Assembly (NCBI GenBank): GCA_016926155.1
Contig: JAFGPC010000062.1
Location: 1-37,005 of the forward strand
Direction: 5' to 3'
Source: Sedimentisphaerales bacterium
Lineage (GTDB): Bacteria; Planctomycetota; Phycisphaerae; Sedimentisphaerales; Anaerohalosphaeraceae
Length of the DNA stretch: 37,005 nt
Both the position numbers and the translations under genes were made by a program. Under the pieces are notes generated by a model. The model had not been told where the DNA came from. It ran no database searches and worked only from the letters and a program-made list of their open reading frames with translations. Below, in pieces: positions 31,419 through 37,005 of this stretch (within the stretch, counting starts at the first letter, position 1; each line of letters starts with the position of its first letter).

Positions 31419-34175
31419 TTACAGTCCAAGTTCTTCGTTTGTAATGTTATACCTTTTGCGTTCATTTTCAGGTACAAGACGAAGTAATTGCCGGGCTTCT
31501 TCGGCATATTTAGTATTAGGCCATTTCTGAATAATTTCACGACAGGCATCCACGCCTTGCTTACTGGTCATGTACCGTTTTCGTCCGATTGAGACAAAAG
31601 CCTTGGCAAACTCCAACTTTTTAGCCGCATCCGCCAGGGTGTGATCATCAATATAATTCTCATCCGGATCGGTCACTTGAGTTTGCGGAATCCCCGTCCG
31701 GCGGGGCGGGGATACAGGATTCGGTTTTAGGGGTGTCACCGGTTCGGCGGCAGAGTTACCCATGCCTTGTATCATTTGCATCAACGGATTTGCCGAAGTA
31801 GGTATAACATTCGAGCTGATAGGCTGTGCAGGAATCAAGCCGCTTTGTTCCATCTGGGCCAGGATCGAAATTGCTTCATCGCCACTGGCTCGTCCCTTAT
31901 ACTTGACGGTTCCCATCGCATCCACAATCAACAGGGAAGGTTCACTGAAGTTAGCTTGGGCCGATTGCAACAATTGCATCAATGGCATCGCTCCCGAAGC
32001 CGGGTCTTTGCCCATCACCTGCGTCCAGGGCCAGGGGTGAGCAAGGATCCGCTCTAGGACCTGCGGACGGACCGATGGATCATCGGTATTGATCGCAACA
32101 AATTTGATACCGGGGCGGTCAAAATATTTAGCATATAAGTTCGCAAAAGCGGCCGTTTCCGATTCGATCGTTGGCCTTGTCTCAACTGCCGTTCTTGCAC
32201 GGCCCGATTCCCGCCCTCGATTAACGTTTCTGTCATATGCATAATCCGGATCAATACCGCTGGGATTACGGGGATCCCGGCGCTGCATATCGCGTTCTCT
32301 CTCATTTCTATACGACTCCGGACCCGGACGCCTGACAGGCTCTGTACGTCTGACCGTTTCCCCGCGTCGGGTTGTCGCGGGTCGACTGGGTCGACCGGTG
32401 GTGGCAGGGGGGACATTATTCGCTTCAGCCGGTCGTGCAAGCTCCGTTCGAGGAGTCATTCTAGTCAGGGGCGGGACAATATTGGGCTCGTTTGACCCCG
32501 CAGGCCTGATACCTGTTTGCCAGACCAGGGCACACATTGTGTCCGCGCCGGGCTGATAGGCCAACTCGGTAGAATTCATACCATGCAACTGCAGGGGCCC
32601 AATCCTTTGCCCCACCAGGTTTTGATTTGCACTACTCGTTATCTGGTTCGATGTCAGAGTGGGATTTGCTTCCTGGACAGGAGTGGAAGGTTGTACTCCA
32701 CCTATCCCTTGCAAAATCTGCATCAGAGGATTGGATGGAGCTGAAGATTGGGCCACTGAAGTGCCGTTGGTAATCACTCCGTTTTGAACCATTTGTTGCA
32801 GGAGTGTCGGTGCGACAAAACCGGTCGCAGGTCCTGCATACTTGATCGTACCTGTACCGTCGGCCACAACCAGGATCGGCCGGGTCTTATCAATCGCAGG
32901 CGAGTCCAGCAATTGCATCAAAGCCGTCGCCCCAGACCTTGGATTCGTCGCAGAGACATGCGCCCATGGCCAGGGATGTATCACGATCTGCTGTATGACC
33001 TCTCGCCGCGCAGCCGGAACATCAATGTTCAAGCCGACAAACTTGACAGCCGGCAGGGCGCTGTACTCCTGAAACAGTCCGGAAAAGGCCTCGGTTTCCG
33101 AAGTCAGTGTGGGTTTTGCCGCCGTAGAACCATACGACGGACTATACATATCCCGGGAAGGTGGCATCCCTTCATCATAATACCCTCTTCCGGAAGAGGC
33201 GCCGCCTCGACCTGCCCGAGGATCTTCATAGGAGTCTCGTGAGGGGCGATTCGTCATGGTTTGCGGACGTGCCGAATCCACACTTCGGGGACTGCCTGTC
33301 AACGTTGGATTTATCCGTGGCGGCACATTGTTCGGCTCTGCCGGCCTTGCAACCTCGGCCGGTTCAATCCCCACCTGCCAGATTAGTGCACATAACGTAT
33401 CGCCCATTGCGTTGTAGGCAATCACGGAAGAGTCCATGCACTGCATCTGCATCGACGGCAGGGACTTGCCCAGCAGGCCTGTCACGATGGAGTCCGGATC
33501 ATACTGCAGAATATTCCCGGAACTGGTCGGCACATTGACAGTTTCGTTGCGCATCATCTCATTCGGCCGCTGTCGGACGACAGGTTGGCGACGGCGGTTA
33601 TACGGATCGTTTATCATCGTGCGATCATTGGTCTGTAATGCCCGCACAGGTTCAGGACGTTTGATGATCGGCGTACGGTCGGCAAAGAACGCCATCGCCG
33701 CCTGGGTCACATACGCATCGTGATTATCCTCATCCAGTCCATAGGCCTTGGTCGAGGCCATCGTCGCTTGCGGCAGATCGCCCTGAAAATAGCTGACCCA
33801 CGACTGCAGCATGAAGAACTGGCACTGGGCGTCCTTCTCCACCCGGCTCATGTAGGCTCCCGATTCCTTCATCGCCGCTTCGGCGTCGGTCAACAGTTGC
33901 GCTTCGGGCGTTTGCCGGTCGTTGATCCGGGTCAGGACCTCTTTGAGAATCGTGTCGACGTTGGTTGCCGCCGCGGTGATCATCTCGCGCAGGCGGGCCT
34001 GTTTTTCCTGCTGGATCTGTTGCTGCTGCTGGCGCGGATCCTGGCGGTTGTACATTCCCTCGTTCATTCCCCTGGCGGCGGTTCGCCCCCCGTACCGCGC
34101 AGCCATTGCTGCGGCGTAAAACATGCCGAACAAGACACAAATCAACAGGATTTTAGTTCGTGTATCGGAAACCAT
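31419..34175 (-). CDS. Exported protein with two thioredoxin-fold domains lacking CXXC
   Basis: The 918-residue protein starts with a hydrophobic signal segment (about 8-25) and a Gln-rich helical region (40-165). Two homologous redoxin-like domains follow (about 230-465 and 518-780). Each has a strand DTLCALIWQ or DTMCALVWQ, a shared FVGLNIDVPAARREVI/FVAINTDDPSVRPQVL segment, HPWPW, and PILVVADGTGTIKYAG/SLLIVDAMGTVKYKG. The CXXC active site of TlpA-type proteins is absent; at that position each domain carries a Pro/Arg-rich insert (271-359 and 559-670). A TPR-like end (about 840-918) finishes with IIQKWPNTKYAEEARQLLRLVP. It is 40 bases upstream of the thymidylate synthase gene. A structural or binding role is more likely than disulfide chemistry. 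Confidence 0.8.
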   Translation of the reverse strand: MVSDTRTKILLICVLFGMFYAAAMAARYGGRTAARGMNEGMYNRQDPRQQQQQIQQEKQARLREMITAAATNVDTILKEVLTRINDRQTPEAQLLTDAEAAMKESGAYMSRVEKDAQCQFFMLQSWVSYFQGDLPQATMASTKAYGLDEDNHDAYVTQAAMAFFADRTPIIKRPEPVRALQTNDRTMINDPYNRRRQPVVRQRPNEMMRNETVNVPTSSGNILQYDPDSIVTGLLGKSLPSMQMQCMDSSVIAYNAMGDTLCALIWQVGIEPAEVARPAEPNNVPPRINPTLTGSPRSVDSARPQTMTNRPSRDSYEDPRAGRGGASSGRGYYDEGMPPSRDMYSPSYGSTAAKPTLTSETEAFSGLFQEYSALPAVKFVGLNIDVPAARREVIQQIVIHPWPWAHVSATNPRSGATALMQLLDSPAIDKTRPILVVADGTGTIKYAGPATGFVAPTLLQQMVQNGVITNGTSVAQSSAPSNPLMQILQGIGGVQPSTPVQEANPTLTSNQITSSANQNLVGQRIGPLQLHGMNSTELAYQPGADTMCALVWQTGIRPAGSNEPNIVPPLTRMTPRTELARPAEANNVPPATTGRPSRPATTRRGETVRRTEPVRRPGPESYRNERERDMQRRDPRNPSGIDPDYAYDRNVNRGRESGRARTAVETRPTIESETAAFANLYAKYFDRPGIKFVAINTDDPSVRPQVLERILAHPWPWTQVMGKDPASGAMPLMQLLQSAQANFSEPSLLIVDAMGTVKYKGRASGDEAISILAQMEQSGLIPAQPISSNVIPTSANPLMQMIQGMGNSAAEPVTPLKPNPVSPPRRTGIPQTQVTDPDENYIDDHTLADAAKKLEFAKAFVSIGRKRYMTSKQGVDACREIIQKWPNTKYAEEARQLLRLVPENERKRYNITNEELGL

Positions 34176-34222
34176 CGTCGGACCCCTATTTCTTCATTTT
34201 TACCACCATAGACTCCATGATT

Positions 34223-34252
34223 ATCATACCATGAGCGAATCGCCTCCTGCAA
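34223..34252 (-). promoter_or_regulatory. Candidate promoter of the double-redoxin gene
   Basis: On the minus strand an extended -10 box TGGTATGAT (core 34228-34223) lies 18 bases after a weak -35 TTGCAG (34252-34247). Transcription would begin about 40 bases before ATG 34175. Confidence 0.4.
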
Positions 34253-34294
34253 GAGAATCTTACCCGATCCGACACAAGATCCGGAGATTTGGAA

Positions 34295-34322
34295 TTGATA
34301 TTCCGGCTAAATCCGGTACAAT
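34295..34322 (+). promoter_or_regulatory. Promoter of the GLUG/BACON protein gene
   Basis: TTGATA (34295-34300), a 16-base spacer and TACAAT (34317-34322) each match sigma-70 consensus in five of six positions, 35 bases before ATG 34357. It is divergent from the promoter of the double-redoxin gene. Confidence 0.6.
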
Positions 34323-34356
34323 ATTTATAGGTATCAACATATACGGAGGGATGGAT

Positions 34357-37005
34357 ATGGCCAGGACAGGTCGTTTTCTTAGATTCGTGTGGTTGGCGGT
34401 ATTGGTTTGCGCAGCAGGGGTATGGGCACAGTATGGCGGCGGAACGGGAACGGAAACTGATCCCTATCAAATCAGCCTGCCGGAGCATCTGGATGCCATG
34501 CATTATCACCCGGAGGACTACGACAAGTGCTTTATTCTGACTGCCGACATTGACATGTCCGGCTACACATATACTACCGCTGTCATCGCACCAGATACTG
34601 ATATAGACAATGATTATCAAGGGATCAAATTTAACAGCAGATTTGACGGTGCCGGATATAAGATTTCGAATCTCACCATAAATGCAGACACCGACAATGA
34701 CTATCTTGGCCTTTTCGGTTATATCGATGAAGCAGGACAAGTCAGAAATCTTGATATTGAAAACGTTTCTATTACAGGTGGTGGATCCCTGTCTTATTGG
34801 GTCGGCGGTCTGTGTGCGATCAATTCTGGCAATATAAGCAATTGCAATGTGACAGGTTTGGTTATGGGGTATCGAGATGTCGGCGGTTTAGTAGGGTATA
34901 ATAATGGCGGAATGATCACCTTCTGTTATACAGATGGGATCGTAACCGGAACCGAGAAGAGTGTTGGTGGATTAGTGGGCGAGAATATGAAAGGCATGGT
35001 CACATCCTGCTACTCGACTGATAATGTCACTGGAAATCGATACGTCGGTGGTCTTGTGGGTTATAACTGGGAAAACAGCAGTATAACTGACTGCCATGCC
35101 TCAGGTAATGTGACCGGAATCTTGTATGGAATTGGCGGCTTGGTGGGATGGAATGAATTAAGTGAAATCATTTCTTGTTCTGCAAAAGGAACTGTAATCG
35201 GAGCAGTCCGTTCTGTTGGTGGACTGTGTGGGCAAAATTATTGGCACGGCGTTATAACAAAGAGCCACGCTCTGGGAGATGTAATAGGAGATAATGATGT
35301 AGGTGGTTTATGCGGCAAAAATGGAGGTGCTAATGGACGTTGGGATAGGATCGAAAACTGTTATGCTGCAGGCTCGGTAACGGGAAATAGTAATGTTGGC
35401 GGTTTATGTGGGAGAAATGGGGACCTGCGTGATTCGAGTTTAATCACACAGTGTTACGCTATCGGTCCCGTGATAGGAAATGAGAACGTCGGCGGCCTGT
35501 GCGGATATATAGAGAATGGTAGTGTCATCGATTGTTTTTGGGATACACAGACATCCGGTTTGACAAACAGCGCTGGAGGTATCGGATTATCAACAACACA
35601 GATGCAGGATATTGATATATTTCTCTCTGCCGGGTGGGATTTCGTTGGTGAAACAGCCAACGGAACAGAGGATATCTGGTGGATTATTGAAGGCCAGGAT
35701 TACCCGCGCCTCTGGTGGGAGGGACCTATCGTGTTACTTCCTGCCAGCTTGTCGCTGTCCATACCCGAAGGTAGTCTTGAGCCTGTCGAATCCACATTGA
35801 ATCTATACAATGCGTATACCGAGACAGTGGATTGGTCCCTTACGGCCCCAGAGGATTGCCTCTGGCTGGAGCTTGACATCGATTCCGGCACGCTCGATCC
35901 GGGCGAGGAAGAGAGCATTACTGTTATCCTATACCCACAAGGTCTGCCTGCCGGCATGTATACATGTAGCTTGCCGCTTAATAATTCGGTTGATCAGAAT
36001 CCCCGAACCATTCCGGTTACTCTGACCATTGTTGGCCCGACAATTCAATTATCACCAGAAAAATTGGATTTTATTGCAACAGCCGGTGCAGACATACCTG
36101 AGCCGCAGATCCTGACAATCCGCAACAGTGGTGGAGGTGTATTGAACTGGATTGTAGAACCAAATGAACCCTGTGATTGGTTGTCATTAGGAAGCTTGCA
36201 AGGCTCTCTTGATACCAACGAAACAGAGGAGTTACTTGTCGAAGTGGATTCGGCAGACTTACCGGCTGGGCAGTATAGTTGTGATCTGGTCTTTTCCGAT
36301 CCCCGGGCCGAGAACAGTCCGCAGACAGTCCATATTAACCTGGATGTGATCGGGCCGAGGATCGAGGTGGAACCTTCTGAAATCTCGTTTTTAGCCGATC
36401 TGGAAGGAGAACAGCCGGAAACCCAGATCTTGACCATTCGAAACACAGGTGGGGGGGCCCTAAACTGGACCATCCCCGATCCCAACATACTGGATTGGCT
36501 GCTTCTGGATGACCGAAGCGGCAGTCTGGCACATGACCAGGCCGATGATGTTCTTGTGGATGTCAATCCGGAAGGACTCCCGGCAGGATTTTATCAACTC
36601 GAGCTGTCCGTAACTGATCCGGAAGCCGAAAACAGCCCGCAGATCGTCTCCATTCAATTGACGCTGATCGGGCCAATCCTTCAGGTATCCCCGTCTGCCT
36701 TTACTTTCCAGGGCCAGGAGGAAGGGCCGAATCCGGAAGAACAAATCCTGACCATCCGTAACCTGGGCGCAGGGACTCTGCTCTGGCAGATTCAGGGAGA
36801 CCGTCCCGATTGGCTGCTTCTCAATAAAACGTCCGGCGCTCTTGGTACCAACGCAAGTGAAGAGATTCTTCTGGAAGTCAACATGGCTGAACTGACACCC
36901 GGACGGTACACATGCACCTTGACTATCGAGGCGCCGGATGCAGAAGACAGCCCTCAGACAATAGAGGTTATACTTCTTGTCCTATCCGGTGAAGAAATCT
37001 TAGTG
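34357..37005 (+). CDS. Secreted GLUG-repeat and BACON-domain protein, 3' end outside the window
   Basis: The frame is open to the window end (883 codons) with no stop. A signal peptide (FLRFVWLAVLVCAAGVWA) precedes a GLUG region with about eight copies of a VGGLVGxN-type unit alternating with segments like CYSTDNVTG (about 34750-35520), ending in the planctomycete-type linker MQDIDIFLSAGWDF. Four BACON-like beta modules follow, beginning at 35722, 36034, 36352 and 36670; the latter three are spaced exactly 318 bases (106 residues), with shared QILTIRN, DWLxL, LPAGxY and ENSPQ motifs. GLUG repeats occur in adhesins and surface proteins; adhesion or glycan binding is inferred. I chose ATG 34357, 6 bases after GGAGGG; ATG 34351 abuts it. 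Confidence 0.86.
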   Translation, partial: MARTGRFLRFVWLAVLVCAAGVWAQYGGGTGTETDPYQISLPEHLDAMHYHPEDYDKCFILTADIDMSGYTYTTAVIAPDTDIDNDYQGIKFNSRFDGAGYKISNLTINADTDNDYLGLFGYIDEAGQVRNLDIENVSITGGGSLSYWVGGLCAINSGNISNCNVTGLVMGYRDVGGLVGYNNGGMITFCYTDGIVTGTEKSVGGLVGENMKGMVTSCYSTDNVTGNRYVGGLVGYNWENSSITDCHASGNVTGILYGIGGLVGWNELSEIISCSAKGTVIGAVRSVGGLCGQNYWHGVITKSHALGDVIGDNDVGGLCGKNGGANGRWDRIENCYAAGSVTGNSNVGGLCGRNGDLRDSSLITQCYAIGPVIGNENVGGLCGYIENGSVIDCFWDTQTSGLTNSAGGIGLSTTQMQDIDIFLSAGWDFVGETANGTEDIWWIIEGQDYPRLWWEGPIVLLPASLSLSIPEGSLEPVESTLNLYNAYTETVDWSLTAPEDCLWLELDIDSGTLDPGEEESITVILYPQGLPAGMYTCSLPLNNSVDQNPRTIPVTLTIVGPTIQLSPEKLDFIATAGADIPEPQILTIRNSGGGVLNWIVEPNEPCDWLSLGSLQGSLDTNETEELLVEVDSADLPAGQYSCDLVFSDPRAENSPQTVHINLDVIGPRIEVEPSEISFLADLEGEQPETQILTIRNTGGGALNWTIPDPNILDWLLLDDRSGSLAHDQADDVLVDVNPEGLPAGFYQLELSVTDPEAENSPQIVSIQLTLIGPILQVSPSAFTFQGQEEGPNPEEQILTIRNLGAGTLLWQIQGDRPDWLLLNKTSGALGTNASEEILLEVNMAELTPGRYTCTLTIEAPDAEDSPQTIEVILLVLSGEEILV

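Noticed and set aside
34357-37005. CRISPR or tandem DNA repeat in the GLUG/BACON gene
   Set aside because: Repetition is at protein level with diverged DNA, in an uninterrupted reading frame.

Overview
The window looks like a chromosomal segment of an anaerobic member of the Planctomycetota, most likely class Phycisphaerae. This is inferred from the gene types together: a dockerin-like C-terminal module, a GLUG/BACON surface protein, a prepilin-type protein with a GDGHV end, a Tat-exported Gfo/Idh/MocA oxidoreductase and CsrA. The glycyl radical enzyme and its radical-SAM activase point to anoxic life. I see no phage genes, transposons or CRISPR array.

Layout. 1-3983 (+): the 3' part of a TPR protein, rpsT with a strong terminator, and rnr. 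3980-6686 (-): GDP-mannose-3,5-epimerase-like SDR, a short GHMP-kinase-like protein and a two-domain nucleotidyltransferase, probably one operon. 6832-7722 (+): an AraC regulator. 7749-11055 (-): a HypD-like glycyl radical enzyme and its activase with their own promoter. 11138-14094 (-): a PfkB kinase-HAD phosphatase fusion and a deoxyhypusine-synthase-like protein of unknown function. 14295-14365 (-): a tRNA with alanine anticodon CGC. 14448-14966 (-): nitroreductase. 15137-18165 (+): an exported HtrA-like protease and a paralogue that has lost catalytic His and Asp. 18166-19705: an AT-rich region with two perfect parS sites and parB. 20259-23542 (+): M42 aminopeptidase, THUMP-type rRNA methyltransferase, membrane protein. 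23952-24146 (+): csrA. 24271-28246 (-): exported oxidoreductase, pseudopilin and dockerin-like protein. 28639-34175 (-): glnS, a divergent thymidylate synthase, and a tandem thioredoxin-fold protein without CXXC. 34357-37005 (+): a GLUG/BACON protein running off the window.

How the genes fit together. The five sugar-type genes at 3980-6686 and 11138-14094 supply kinase, phosphatase, nucleotidyltransferase and epimerase activities, the step types of an NDP-heptose-like pathway, but in an unusual domain arrangement. They flank the AraC/glycyl-radical locus. The glycyl radical enzyme is close to trans-4-hydroxyproline dehydratase but has Thr where that family has its catalytic Glu, so its substrate is open. 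These two blocks, the Gly-like tRNA-Ala, the protease/pseudoprotease pair and the CXXC-less double thioredoxin protein are the parts most worth following up.
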